In this document: positions 7,869 through 16,432 of the stretch, piece by piece
Layout of the letters: each line of letters opens with the position of its first letter
Numbering within the stretch: position 1 is the stretch's first letter
Source: DASVHS01 sp035468985
GTDB lineage: Bacteria; Acidobacteriota; Thermoanaerobaculia; Gp7-AA8
Assembly (NCBI GenBank): GCA_035468985.1
Contig: DATISF010000001.1
Location: 186,001 to 250,000 of the forward strand
Direction: 5' to 3'
Length of the DNA stretch: 64,000 bases
Notes under the pieces: model-generated
What the model saw: only the letters and a program-made list of their open reading frames with translations
Told to the model about the DNA's origin: nothing
The model's database searches: none
Position numbers and translations under genes: made by a program

Positions 7869-9296
7869 CTATCGCGCTTCGACCATGTCTCCGACTTGCA
7901 TTGCCAGCCGGCTGGACACGATCCGTCCCGTTGCCGTGTGCGCCTGCGTCGTGAGGATGCCGATCTCGCCGAGGACCTGCCGCCCGTGGCCCGGCGCGTC
8001 GCGGTACACGGTGAGAAAGTCGCCGGGCTGGAGCTGGTCGTCCTGTCCCAGGTTCACCTGGACAAGGTTGCCTTCGCCGAGGGCGAGGTCCCAGTCCTGC
8101 GAGTCGATGATGTAGCCGGCCGAGCGGCCGGTCGGTGAGTCACAGAAGCCCGGAAGGTCCGGAACTCTGGCGATGGGGATCGGGATCTGCGGCATCGGCT
8201 TGAGTCTGGCACCGACGTGAATCTCGCGGCAGTTCTGCGTGATGACTCCGCGGGAGCGCGTCTCTTCGGCGCACAGGATCTTCACCTGGCCCTGGTAGCT
8301 GTAATGCTGGCCGATGACGGCGCCCGTGCGCGGATGAACGATCGTGTCGCCCACTTCGACGACCATGTAGGTCTCGCCGGCCGTGAGTCCGGTCGCGGTC
8401 CCGCCGTTGATGTAGATCAGGTCGCCGTTGCTTCCCGGCGAGCCCGGATCGACCGGCCCGGGAGGCGACCTGACCTCGGTCTCTTCGTATGACTCGATCG
8501 TATTCGGCATCGGCTCGTTCGGATCGCCGATGTAGCCATAACAGTAGACGTCCGCTTCGCCGCCGAGAGGAATCGGCGGCACTTCGCGATGGATTTCGAC
8601 GGCCGTGATCTCGCCCGGCCCGCCTGGCTGCCCGGGTGCTTTGGTCATGGCCTGACCGCCGCTGAGCGTCTGTCCGCCCGCGCCGGTGCCGGTCGTGGTC
8701 GTGGTCTGCGTTCCCACGGCCGCAGGAATGTTTTCACCCTGCAGCAGCAGAACGTCATCGGGATAGATCCAGTGCGCGTCGGTGATCCAGGTGTTCGACT
8801 CCCACAGCTGCGGCCAGAGGTACGCGTTTCCGTACTCCTGCTGCGAGATGCCGGACAGGGTCTCGCCTGCCTTGATGGTGTGCGTCTTCGCATCCGGCGG
8901 ATACGTTGCCGGATCAGGCGGGTTGTACGGCGTCCAGTGACCGCGGACGAGGTGAAGCTCGTGCGGCGGACGGGACGAAGTCGACTTGGCTGCCGCCTTG
9001 GTCGCGGCCTTCTTCGACGACGTCTTGGTCGCTGCGGGCTTCGCAGTCTCAGCCGGCTTCTGCTTCGCGGACGTGGATGTCTTTTCCGTCGCCGTCGTGG
9101 ATGTCTGTTCCATCACGGCGGTGGAAGTCTTTTCCATCACGGCGGTGGAAGTCTTCTCCGCCGCGGGAGCTGAAGTCGTTTTCGGCGCAGACGAGGATGT
9201 CGAAGCCGCTTTCTTAGACGCCTGCGGCTCGGCGGCCCATGCGGCCGCGGTCATTGCCAGCAGGAGAACGGGAGCCACCCAACGCACACTGACCAT
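7869..9296 (-). CDS. Secreted LysM-domain protein
   Basis: A 475-residue protein with a cleavable signal peptide (hydrophobic VAPVLLLAMTAAAWA, cut near AWA-AEP). A Lys/Thr/Ser/Ala-rich low-complexity linker follows, including four near-copies of EKTSTAVM. A LysM domain comes next (HTIKAGETLSGISQQEYGN, ending IYPDDVLLL), which should bind peptidoglycan. The C-terminal 250 residues carry beta-rich segments seen in LysM proteins of this type but no enzymatic motif was recognised. Start ATG 9296 is preceded by GGGAGGGG. It lies just upstream of the tRNA and downstream of a lytic transglycosylase, so an envelope role is likely. Confidence 0.85.
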   Translation of the reverse strand: MVSVRWVAPVLLLAMTAAAWAAEPQASKKAASTSSSAPKTTSAPAAEKTSTAVMEKTSTAVMEQTSTTATEKTSTSAKQKPAETAKPAATKTSSKKAATKAAAKSTSSRPPHELHLVRGHWTPYNPPDPATYPPDAKTHTIKAGETLSGISQQEYGNAYLWPQLWESNTWITDAHWIYPDDVLLLQGENIPAAVGTQTTTTTGTGAGGQTLSGGQAMTKAPGQPGGPGEITAVEIHREVPPIPLGGEADVYCYGYIGDPNEPMPNTIESYEETEVRSPPGPVDPGSPGSNGDLIYINGGTATGLTAGETYMVVEVGDTIVHPRTGAVIGQHYSYQGQVKILCAEETRSRGVITQNCREIHVGARLKPMPQIPIPIARVPDLPGFCDSPTGRSAGYIIDSQDWDLALGEGNLVQVNLGQDDQLQPGDFLTVYRDAPGHGRQVLGEIGILTTQAHTATGRIVSSRLAMQVGDMVEAR

Positions 9297-9334
9297 CTTC
9301 CCCTCCCAGGTGCTTTCGACACGTGTTCCGGGAA

Positions 9335-9363
9335 ACGTTAACGCAGAGGCGCCCCCGCGTCAA
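9335..9363 (-). promoter_or_regulatory. Candidate promoter of the LysM gene
   Basis: TTGACG (9358-9363) and TAACGT (9335-9340) on the minus strand are separated by 17 nt and lie about 40 nt upstream of the ATG. The -35 is good and the -10 is partial. Confidence 0.4.
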
Positions 9364-9384
9364 ATGATTGAGGGTACAGCCGTT

Positions 9385-10296
9385 CTATCGGATGGTCAGA
9401 ATGCCGGCCGGAGAGGTGCCGCCGCTGTTGGTCTGCTCCTTCTCGAAGCTCTTCAGCTGATCGTTCCGCTTCCGGTAATTGCGCAGGACTTTGGTGACGT
9501 AGTGCTGCGTCTCGCGGAACGGGGGCACACCGTTGTAGCGGCGGACATTGCCCTCGCCGGCGTTGTAGGCGGCGATGGTCTTCTTCAGATTTCCGTCGAA
9601 CTGGCTCTGCAGGTACTTGATGTATTTCACGCCGGCGTCGACGTTCTGCTCGGGGTCGTAAAGGTCGTGTGCTCCCATCCACTGGCCGGTCCTCGGCATG
9701 AGCTGCATGAGGCCCCGCGCCCCGACCTGTGACCGCGCGGTGTGCTCGAACTTCGACTCTTGTTCGATCACGGCGGCGACAAGCAGCGGGTCGACGTCGT
9801 ACTTCTCGGCCTTCTCGTGGATGATGTCGCCGTAAGGCATCGCCGCGCTGAAGAAGTCGCGGCGGATGGCGTCGTTGATCCGCTCCATCTCCTCGACGAA
9901 CACGTTGCGGTGCGCCTGTTGCGGCTTCGCATTAGCCACGTCTTCGATCCAGCGATCGTCGAACAGAGCGAGGTGCCGCGAGACGTACTTGTCAGGCAGC
10001 AGCTGCGAGAGCTTGAACACCGTGTTGCCGGTGAAATCGCCGCTCAGTTTCGCGACGACCTTCTCCCCGGTCGTGCCTTGCCGGACGACGCGCACGGCAT
10101 CGAGGTCCTTCTCGACCAGGAAGTGGACGTGGTCCATCGTCTCGGAGAGACCTCCGATCGACAACGCCGCCCCGACCAGAAGCGTCGCCGCCCCTCGGCC
10201 GCCCAGAAAACGGAGCAGGGGGCGAGAGTGCGCCGCCCGCCGAATCCTGGCCAGGCGATCCGAGAATCGATCGTTCAGACTACGCTTATTTGCCAT
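9385..10296 (-). CDS. Lytic transglycosylase, SLT domain
   Basis: A 303-residue protein with a cytoplasmic basic N-terminus and one membrane helix at about residues 35-50, then a periplasmic part. The C-terminal SLT domain has the catalytic Glu at residue 180 in VIEQESKF, then ARGLMQLMPRTG and AAYNAGEGNV, all standard for MltC/Slt70-type enzymes that cleave murein with 1,6-anhydro product formation. The last 30 residues are polar and unstructured. The 63-bp A+T-richer gap upstream contains a weak CCCTC/GAGGG hairpin followed by TTTT on the minus strand, which may end the AMMECR1 operon. Confidence 0.92.
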   Translation of the reverse strand: MANKRSLNDRFSDRLARIRRAAHSRPLLRFLGGRGAATLLVGAALSIGGLSETMDHVHFLVEKDLDAVRVVRQGTTGEKVVAKLSGDFTGNTVFKLSQLLPDKYVSRHLALFDDRWIEDVANAKPQQAHRNVFVEEMERINDAIRRDFFSAAMPYGDIIHEKAEKYDVDPLLVAAVIEQESKFEHTARSQVGARGLMQLMPRTGQWMGAHDLYDPEQNVDAGVKYIKYLQSQFDGNLKKTIAAYNAGEGNVRRYNGVPPFRETQHYVTKVLRNYRKRNDQLKSFEKEQTNSGGTSPAGILTIR

Positions 10297-10359
10297 TACT
10301 GGGACGCAAAACGCCCTCAGGACGAGGGTTATTGCGGAAGGGTTGTAAACTTTACTAAC

Positions 10360-10923
10360 CTACGTTAAATCAATAGTTTGCTCGCCAAATACCTCGGCCG
10401 CAAACCGCTCGATTCTGGTATCTCGAGACCGCCAGGCGTCGCGCGAGAGCCCCGCTTTCAGACAGGTATGGCTGAGGAAGGCATCGCGGTCCCAGCCGTA
10501 TTCGGTGGCGACCTGCGGGAGAAGAAGGCCCGCGAAGTGGCCGCGGGTCACGATCAGCCCGTCCCGCCCTACCACGATGTCCTCGAGGCTCGCCACGCGC
10601 TCGATCGGGCCCATGACCGAGATCTCCAGATGGAGTCCGGAAAGCTCCTCGCGCTCGACCGGATTGAACCGGGGATCGCGAAAGGCCGCGTTGATGGCGC
10701 TCATCGAGACGGCCTGATACAGGGGCGCCACCGGCTGGATCGACCCGATGCAGCCGCGGAGGTCACCGTTCTTCTCGTTCAGGGTGACGAACGCTCCGGC
10801 CGGAACGCGAAGCACAACGTCGATCACGTAACAGGCCAGGTCGGGGCGGCCCCCATCGAGCACGGCCGCGATCGATTCACGCGCGATCCGGAGCAGGGTC
10901 TTCCGTTGTTCCTGATTGAGCAT
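10360..10923 (-). CDS. AmmeMemoRadiSam system protein A (AMMECR1 domain)
   Basis: A 187-residue AMMECR1-domain protein. The hallmark LRGCIGS is at about residues 56-62, followed by the Asp/Arg-rich FRDPRFNPV and LHLEISVMGP. The family is often coded with a Memo-like protein B and a radical-SAM enzyme; neither is in this window. The biochemical role is not established. It overlaps the upstream LAB_N gene by 47 nt, so it belongs to the operon that starts with the kinase at 15147. Confidence 0.9.
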   Translation of the reverse strand: MLNQEQRKTLLRIARESIAAVLDGGRPDLACYVIDVVLRVPAGAFVTLNEKNGDLRGCIGSIQPVAPLYQAVSMSAINAAFRDPRFNPVEREELSGLHLEISVMGPIERVASLEDIVVGRDGLIVTRGHFAGLLLPQVATEYGWDRDAFLSHTCLKAGLSRDAWRSRDTRIERFAAEVFGEQTIDLT

Positions 10924-11209
10924 GTTCGTGGCGGTGAATCAGGACGAGATTCCGGATGTACACGACGAGGCCTGGCGCCTGGCCGAGGATGATCACCGGG
11001 TCCCGGCGTAGAAGCCCGTAGATCGTCATCAGAATTCCGCCGAACAGCGACGCGTACCAGAAGTAGATCGGGATGTGGCTGCGCTTGCGGCGCTCCGAGG
11101 CGATCCACTGGATGATGAATCGCGACGCGAAGAGCGCCTGGGCAAAGAACCCGAGAACCGCGAGAAGGTCCCAGTGCCAGGAGCGAGGATCGAGAAAATG
11201 GCCGGGCAC
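10877..11209 (-). CDS. Lipid-A-disaccharide synthase N-terminal-like (LAB_N) membrane protein
   Basis: A 110-residue protein with about three membrane segments. FFAQALFASRFIIQWIASE and SLFGGILMTIYGLLRRDPV match the LAB_N domain, which is found fused to or beside glycosyltransferases for lipid A or polyprenyl-linked sugars. The start is GTG 11209, overlapping the GT2 stop by one nt (TAGTG), with GAGGAG just upstream. Pairing with a GT2 immediately before it suggests the two act together on a lipid-linked sugar, as in ArnC-like modules. That function is inferred. Confidence 0.82.
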   Translation of the reverse strand: MPGHFLDPRSWHWDLLAVLGFFAQALFASRFIIQWIASERRKRSHIPIYFWYASLFGGILMTIYGLLRRDPVIILGQAPGLVVYIRNLVLIHRHEHAQSGTTEDPAPDRA

Positions 11210-11934
11210 TAGATCTCCTCTCGAATCTTGTAACTGAGGTTCCGGCTGCTCATCCACCGCACCGCGAGGCAGTCGGCGAGGCCGCGAAACGCCCGATTCA
11301 TCGCACCGTACTTCGAAGTCCCGAATCGCCGCGGCCGATGATTCACGGGCGTCTCGACGACCTTGAATCCGGCGTGGCGTACGAGCGTCGGCAGAAAGCG
11401 GTGCATGCCGGTGAACAGGTGGACCGGCTCGATGGCCTCGCGCCGCGCCAGCTTCAGCGAACAGCCGGTATCGGTGATGCGGTCGCCGGTGATCCAGTTC
11501 CTGACGCCGTTGCCGATCTTTGATTGCATCCGGCGGCTCCAGCTGTCCTGCCGGTTGACGCGCACGCCGATGATCATGTCCGCGCCGCTGCGCTTCAGCT
11601 CGTCCATCATCTTGGGGATGTCCGCCGGATCGTTCTGCAGATCGGAGTCGAGCGAGACGACGAACCGGCCGAGCGCGGCGCGCCAGCCGGCATCGAGCGC
11701 CGCGGTCTGCCCGCTGTTCTTCTCGAACGTGATGATCCGCAGCATCGGATACTTCGACTTGAGCCCGCGGAGCGCATCGAGGCTTCGGTCGCGGCTTCCG
11801 TCGTCGACGGCCACGATCTCGTACACCCATCCCCTGCCGTCGAGAGCGCGAGCGATCTCGTCGAGCAGGATCGGCACGTTCTCTTCCTCGTTGTACACGG
11901 GAAGGACGACCGAGAGATCGGGCGCGCCATTCAT
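11209..11934 (-). CDS. Family 2 glycosyltransferase, DPM1/ArnC-like
   Basis: A 241-residue GT-A enzyme. LSVVLPVYNEEENV starts the domain, DDGS and SLDSDLQNDPADIP hold nucleotide-sugar and metal ligands, and the C-terminal half has the RFGTSKYG motif of dolichyl/undecaprenyl-phosphate sugar transferases. It lacks the C-terminal membrane helices of longer homologues, and the next gene encodes a small membrane protein that may supply anchoring. ATGA overlap of 4 nt with tatD indicates translational coupling. The sugar and acceptor are unknown. Confidence 0.88.
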   Translation of the reverse strand: MNGAPDLSVVLPVYNEEENVPILLDEIARALDGRGWVYEIVAVDDGSRDRSLDALRGLKSKYPMLRIITFEKNSGQTAALDAGWRAALGRFVVSLDSDLQNDPADIPKMMDELKRSGADMIIGVRVNRQDSWSRRMQSKIGNGVRNWITGDRITDTGCSLKLARREAIEPVHLFTGMHRFLPTLVRHAGFKVVETPVNHRPRRFGTSKYGAMNRAFRGLADCLAVRWMSSRNLSYKIREEI

Positions 11935-12701
11935 CGCGGCAGTCTAACGCGGAAGGCGCTTTCGAAATTTGCGGTGGTCTGCTCCGCGACCTCGGCGATG
12001 TCACGGCCCCACAACGACGCCAGCAACTCCGCCACTTTCACGACATAGGCCGGCTCGTTCTGGCGCCCGCGGAACGGCACCGGAGCGAGATACGGCGTGT
12101 CGGTCTCGATCAGCACGCGATCGTGCGGAAGGGCGCGAGCGACCCCCCGGAGCGAATCGGCGCTGCGAAACGTCACGATCCCCGAGAACGAGATGAAGTA
12201 TCCGAGGTCGATGAGCTTGCGCGCGACGTCGAGCGATTCGGTGTACGAGTGGAGGATGCCGCGCGCGCCTTTCGCCTCATCGCTCGTGAGCAGCTCGACG
12301 AGATCGTCCGTCGACTCGCGGTTGTGGACGATAACCGGCAGGTCGAGCTGATTCGCCAGTGCCACATGGCGCATGAACACTTCGCGCTGTGCGTCCCGCG
12401 GCGAGTGCATGTAGTGATAGTCGAGGCCGATCTCTCCGACCGCAACGACGCGCGCCTCGCGCGCGAGACGTTCGATCGTCGCGAACGCCGCATCGCCGCA
12501 ATCCTTGGCCTCGTGCGGGTGGAATCCGACTGCCGCCCACACGTCATCGTTCGCCTGCGCGATCTTCACCGCCGAACCGGCATCGTCGAGTTTCGTTCCC
12601 GGAACGACGAAGCCGGCGACACCCTGCTCGCGCGCACGTGCGAGGTTGCCTTTCGCGTCCGACATCGTGAGATGGCAGTGTGAGTCGGCAAAACGCGTCA
12701 T
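11931..12701 (-). CDS. tatD: TatD-family metal-dependent DNase
   Basis: A 256-residue TIM-barrel hydrolase. Metal ligands are seen in DSHCHL (residues 6-11), GEIGLDYHY, PVIVHNRES, a central ILHSYTES (usually H-x-F) and ETDTPYL near the C-terminus. TatD proteins are 3'-5' exonucleases or deoxyribonucleases in repair. It overlaps the M20 peptidase and the GT2 gene by 4 nt each. Confidence 0.92.
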   Translation of the reverse strand: MTRFADSHCHLTMSDAKGNLARAREQGVAGFVVPGTKLDDAGSAVKIAQANDDVWAAVGFHPHEAKDCGDAAFATIERLAREARVVAVGEIGLDYHYMHSPRDAQREVFMRHVALANQLDLPVIVHNRESTDDLVELLTSDEAKGARGILHSYTESLDVARKLIDLGYFISFSGIVTFRSADSLRGVARALPHDRVLIETDTPYLAPVPFRGRQNEPAYVVKVAELLASLWGRDIAEVAEQTTANFESAFRVRLPR

Positions 12702-13702
12702 CGGAGGAGTGAGGTCACCGTTCGTTCGTAGGTCTCAATCGCGGCGAGCAGATCCTTCTTTGCGATCCGCTCGCTCGGCCCGTGCGCATCGAGGATCGAT
12801 CCGGGTCCGAAAAGAAGCGGCTTGCCGAGAGCCTTCAGATGCGGCACGTCGGTGTTGAACGCGACGACGGCCGACTTTGCTCCATCCGGCACGGTCATGA
12901 GCTGCGGCGGATTCCCGTGGCTGCGGACGATGTGTCCTCCGTGCCGGCGAACCAGCGCGTCCAGCCGCTTCGAGACCTCATCGACCTCGGTGACGATGCG
13001 GAACATCATCTCCATCTCTGCCTTTGCAGCGATGATGTTCGCCTTCTCGCCTCCGCGAATCACGCCGACATTCGCCGTGGCCTTGCCGAGGATCTCGTGC
13101 GTTCCCCAGTCGGTGGCGTTGATCTCCGCGACGGCGGCGACGAGCTTGTTGATCGCCGAATCGCCGCGCTGGGGATAGGCCGAGTGCCCTGCGATTCCGT
13201 CGAAGCGCACGACCGCCGTGAGCGCGCCTTTCGACGCGCGCGCGAACAGCGACTCCGTCGGCTCGCCGACGATGACGTATTCCGATCCGATGGCGGCGAA
13301 TTCTTCATTCGCTTTCTTGGCGCCGATCGAATCTGTTTCCTCCGCGACGACAAACAGGAACGCGAAATCGCGCACGCCTTGGCCGCGCAGACGCTCGCCG
13401 GCGGCGATCATCGCCGCGATGATCCCCTTTGTGTCGCACGCACCGCGGCCGAAGATGAATTCGCCGTCCTCCGAGGACGCGAACCACGGCGGGACGGTAT
13501 CGATGTGCGAGTTGATGACCACGCGCGGCCGGCCGCCGGCGGAGGCGAAGACATTGAATCGGTTCGGGGCGATCTCGTGGCGGCGGCACTCGTAGCCGAG
13601 CATTTGCAGCTGCGCGAAGAGAAACTCCCCCGCCTCGCGCTCGTGATCGGTCGGCGAAGGGATGTCGATCAACCTTCGCGCGAAGGCGAGCGGGTCGAAC
13701 AT
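12698..13702 (-). CDS. M20-family metallopeptidase (ArgE/DapE/carboxypeptidase type)
   Basis: A 334-residue di-zinc amidohydrolase. Metal ligands and catalytic residues are visible as INSHIDTVP, GACDTKG, VVAEETDS and the C-terminal DAHGPSE. GHSAYPQ lies in the lid domain that binds the second substrate part. Candidate substrates are N-acetylornithine, succinyl-diaminopimelate or a peptide; sequence alone does not choose. The start is ATG 13702, sharing one base with the kinase stop (TGATG). Confidence 0.88.
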   Translation of the reverse strand: MFDPLAFARRLIDIPSPTDHEREAGEFLFAQLQMLGYECRRHEIAPNRFNVFASAGGRPRVVINSHIDTVPPWFASSEDGEFIFGRGACDTKGIIAAMIAAGERLRGQGVRDFAFLFVVAEETDSIGAKKANEEFAAIGSEYVIVGEPTESLFARASKGALTAVVRFDGIAGHSAYPQRGDSAINKLVAAVAEINATDWGTHEILGKATANVGVIRGGEKANIIAAKAEMEMMFRIVTEVDEVSKRLDALVRRHGGHIVRSHGNPPQLMTVPDGAKSAVVAFNTDVPHLKALGKPLLFGPGSILDAHGPSERIAKKDLLAAIETYERTVTSLLR

Positions 13703-15147
13703 CACCGCGGCCGCCGCCGTGGGTGCGGCCGGGCGGGCTGCTCCTCGATGATGAACCGCCGCAGCGTCTGCAGATCGGGATCGCCCGGGTTCTCGAACTG
13801 AATCTCGCGCGCGAGCTGTCGTGCGTGCATCCAGTTTCGGTTCGTGATCGCCAGGCCGAGGCGCGCTTTCTTGTTCTGAGGATCGGCGGCGATGGCCGCG
13901 GAGAATTCGCGCCGCGCGTCGCCTTCCCGCCCGCTCATGAGCGCGTTCAATCCCTTCCCGAAGAAATCTTGTGGCTCTGTTTGCCGTGGAGCGGCGGCCG
14001 TCTCGGCCGCCGGTGCCGTGCTCGCCGCCGGCGGCGACACAATCGGCGTGACCGTCACCGTTGCCTGCGGCGCGACGGGGGCCGCGGACGCCGTCGCACT
14101 CGGCGGCGGCGTCTGGGGCCTGGCAACCTTTTGCGGCGCCGGCGCGCGAGGCGTCATCACGATCGCGCCAACGGCAATCAGGACAGCGATCACGGCGAGC
14201 GCCGCGATCCGCGGCATCGTCGATTTCTTCTTCTCCGATTTCTCGATAACCGTCTTGAGCTTCGAACCGGTGAGCACCGTGGGCGTGCTGGTCATCGGAG
14301 CGGTCGAGGCCTTCGTCATCTGTGTTTCGAGCACCCTTGCAAGATCGGCGGCAGACTCGAAGCGTTGCTCGCGCGGTTTCCGGAGGCAGCGGCCGATGAT
14401 CTTCGCCAGACCGGGAGAGAGCGATCGGTTCAGTGTTCCGGGATCGGCTGGCTCGTCGCGGACGATCTTCGTGATCGTCTCGGTCGCCGTGTCGCCCTGG
14501 AACGGCAGCCGCCCCGTGGCCGCCTGATAGAGAACGATGCCGAGCGAGAAGATGTCCGTTCGCGCATCGAGCGCCTTTCCCAGCGCCTGCTCCGGCGACA
14601 TGTACTGCACCGTGCCGATGATCATTCCCTGCTGCGTGAGATACGCGGTCGGATCGTTCGACCCTGCCGTCGGCGTGACCTGTTTTGCGATTCCGAAGTC
14701 GAGAACCTTCACGCGCCGGCCGGACACGATGATGTTGTCCGGCTTGATGTCGCGATGAATGATTCCCTTCCCGTGCGCCTCGGCAAGTGCCTCCGCGACT
14801 TCGCGGCCGATTCGGCAGAGCTCCGCTTCCGGCATCGCGCCGCGTGCGATCAGCTTCGAGAGCGGCTCCCCTTCGACGTACTCCATCACGATGAACAACC
14901 GCGCCCCGATCTCCTCGAACGAATAGATCGTGGCGATGTTCGGCGAGTTGATCTGCGCGGCGGTGCGCGCCTCGCGACGCATGCGGGCGATCGCTTCCTG
15001 ATCCGAGGCGATGTTGGGCGGGAGGATCTTGATCGCCACCGTGCGGCCGAGCCGCGTGTCCTCGGCCTTCCACACCTCGCCCATGCCGCCGGCGCCGATC
15101 TTCTCGATCATCCGGTAGTAGCCGAGGATGTCGTTGGGGGCGACCAT
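13702..15147 (-). CDS. Ser/Thr protein kinase with C-terminal membrane anchor and TPR-like tail
   Basis: A 481-residue Hanks kinase. The N-terminal kinase domain (1-270) has GAGGMGEVW, the Lys in VAIKILPP, HRDIKPDN and DFGIAKQ, and YMSPEQAL, so it looks active. A membrane helix at about 310-330 is followed by a Pro/Ala/Thr-rich stretch and a short TPR-like region outside the membrane. The start is ATG 15147; more upstream codons overlap the divergent alkA start region. It heads the operon M20-TatD-GT2-LAB_N-AMMECR1, which suggests these share a regulatory input. The ligand sensed is unknown. Confidence 0.9.
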   Translation of the reverse strand: MVAPNDILGYYRMIEKIGAGGMGEVWKAEDTRLGRTVAIKILPPNIASDQEAIARMRREARTAAQINSPNIATIYSFEEIGARLFIVMEYVEGEPLSKLIARGAMPEAELCRIGREVAEALAEAHGKGIIHRDIKPDNIIVSGRRVKVLDFGIAKQVTPTAGSNDPTAYLTQQGMIIGTVQYMSPEQALGKALDARTDIFSLGIVLYQAATGRLPFQGDTATETITKIVRDEPADPGTLNRSLSPGLAKIIGRCLRKPREQRFESAADLARVLETQMTKASTAPMTSTPTVLTGSKLKTVIEKSEKKKSTMPRIAALAVIAVLIAVGAIVMTPRAPAPQKVARPQTPPPSATASAAPVAPQATVTVTPIVSPPAASTAPAAETAAAPRQTEPQDFFGKGLNALMSGREGDARREFSAAIAADPQNKKARLGLAITNRNWMHARQLAREIQFENPGDPDLQTLRRFIIEEQPARPHPRRRPR

Positions 15148-15167
15148 GCGGCTATTGTAGAGGGCCG

Positions 15168-15941
15168 ATGACCGCGCAAGTGCGCATCGCCTATCGCGCG
15201 CCGTTCGACTGGCCGGCACTGGTTGCGTTTCTCTCCAAACGAACGGTGGCGCCGGTCGAGGTGTTTGAAGAAGACGAGTATGTTCGCGACGGAATTCGAA
15301 TCAGGAACGATCCGGCAGGAAGCGCGCTCACGGTCACCGCTTCCTGGCCGGTCGCCGAAAGCATCGTGAGCCGCGCACGCCATCTCTTCGACACGGAGGC
15401 CGAGCCGCGGAGGATCGCGCGCCGGCTTGCCGCCGATCGAATGCTCGGGCCAATCATCCGCAAGCATCGCGGCATTCGCGTGCCGGGAGCGTGGGAGCCA
15501 TTCGAGATGGTCGTGCGCGCAATCGTTGGACAGCAGGTCAGCGTTGCAGGAGCAACGACGACGATGAAGAAGATCGTCGCGCAGTTCGGCGCGTTTCCGA
15601 AGCCCGCGCAACTCGCTGCCACGCCCGTCAGCGGAATGCCCGAACAGCGCGCCGCGACGATCCGGCGAGTTGCCGCGGCCGTGGCCGCCGGCGATCTTCC
15701 GCTGACGCGCGGCCCCTCGCTCGAGGAATCGATCGCGCGGCTGACCTCGATCAAGGGAATCGGGCCGTGGACGGCCAACTACATCGCCATGCGCGTCCTC
15801 CGCGAGCCCGACGCCTTCCCCTCCGGCGACCTCGGCCTTCTGAAGGAGACCGAAGCGAAGTCGGAAAAGGAACTGCTGCGCATGGCCGAAGCGTGGCGGC
15901 CGTGGCGCGCGTACGCGGCGATGCTGCTGTGGAGCCGATGA
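15168..15941 (+). CDS. alkA: AlkA-type DNA-3-methyladenine glycosylase
   Basis: A 257-residue base-excision glycosylase. It has an N-terminal AlkA-like beta domain and a helix-hairpin-helix (LTSIKGIGPWTANYI, residues 192-206). The catalytic Asp is D221 in FPSGDLGLL. It removes alkylated purines from DNA. It overlaps ogt by 4 nt (ATGA), giving a two-enzyme alkylation-repair operon. The start lies 20 bp from the divergent kinase start, so the two promoters share that small gap or overlap the genes. Confidence 0.92.
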   Translation: MTAQVRIAYRAPFDWPALVAFLSKRTVAPVEVFEEDEYVRDGIRIRNDPAGSALTVTASWPVAESIVSRARHLFDTEAEPRRIARRLAADRMLGPIIRKHRGIRVPGAWEPFEMVVRAIVGQQVSVAGATTTMKKIVAQFGAFPKPAQLAATPVSGMPEQRAATIRRVAAAVAAGDLPLTRGPSLEESIARLTSIKGIGPWTANYIAMRVLREPDAFPSGDLGLLKETEAKSEKELLRMAEAWRPWRAYAAMLLWSR

Positions 15942-16417
15942 TGCTGTACTCGTATGTCGAAACACCGATTGGCCCGCTGCTCGTCGCCGGTGATCGCCGA
16001 CGTCTGCAGCAGGTGCGGTTCGCGCCGTCGCATCCGGACGATGGTTGGGAGCGAGACGCGCACGCGTTCGATGACGTCGCCGGGCAGCTCGCCGAGTATT
16101 TCGCGGGAAAACGCCGCACGTTCGACGTCGATCTCGACCTGTCCGGCACGCCGTTTCAGCTCGAAGTGTGGTCGGCCTTGCAGCGGATTCCGTATGGAGA
16201 AGTGCGGTCGTACGGGGAAATTGCGCGGGCGATCAAAAGGCCGAAGGCCGTGCGCGCGGTCGGCGCCGCGAACGGAGCCAATCCCATCCCGATCATCGTT
16301 CCGTGCCACCGCGTCATCGGATCAAACGGCTCGCTGACCGGGTTCGGCGGCGGTCTCGACGTGAAACGCCGGCTGCTGGAGCTTGAGACGCAGGGTTACA
16401 CGCCTCGTCTCTTTTGA
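15938..16417 (+). CDS. ogt: Methylated-DNA--protein-cysteine methyltransferase
   Basis: A 159-residue suicide repair protein. The acceptor cysteine is C123 in VPCHRVIGSNG. The upstream helix PFQLEVWSALQRIPYGEVRSYGEIA is the DNA-binding part. It repairs O6-methylguanine. ATG 15938 overlaps the alkA stop; a second in-frame ATG directly follows and cannot be excluded as start. The tyrA gene follows after 15 bp. Confidence 0.94.
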   Translation: MMLYSYVETPIGPLLVAGDRRRLQQVRFAPSHPDDGWERDAHAFDDVAGQLAEYFAGKRRTFDVDLDLSGTPFQLEVWSALQRIPYGEVRSYGEIARAIKRPKAVRAVGAANGANPIPIIVPCHRVIGSNGSLTGFGGGLDVKRRLLELETQGYTPRLF

Positions 16418-16432
16418 ACGTAAAGTGTAGGC

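Noticed and set aside
10877..12004. 375-residue frame joining the LAB_N region with sequence antisense to or out of frame with GT2
   Set aside because: Only the part from GTG 11209 on looks like protein; the N-terminal part is Arg-rich shadow of the GT2 gene.
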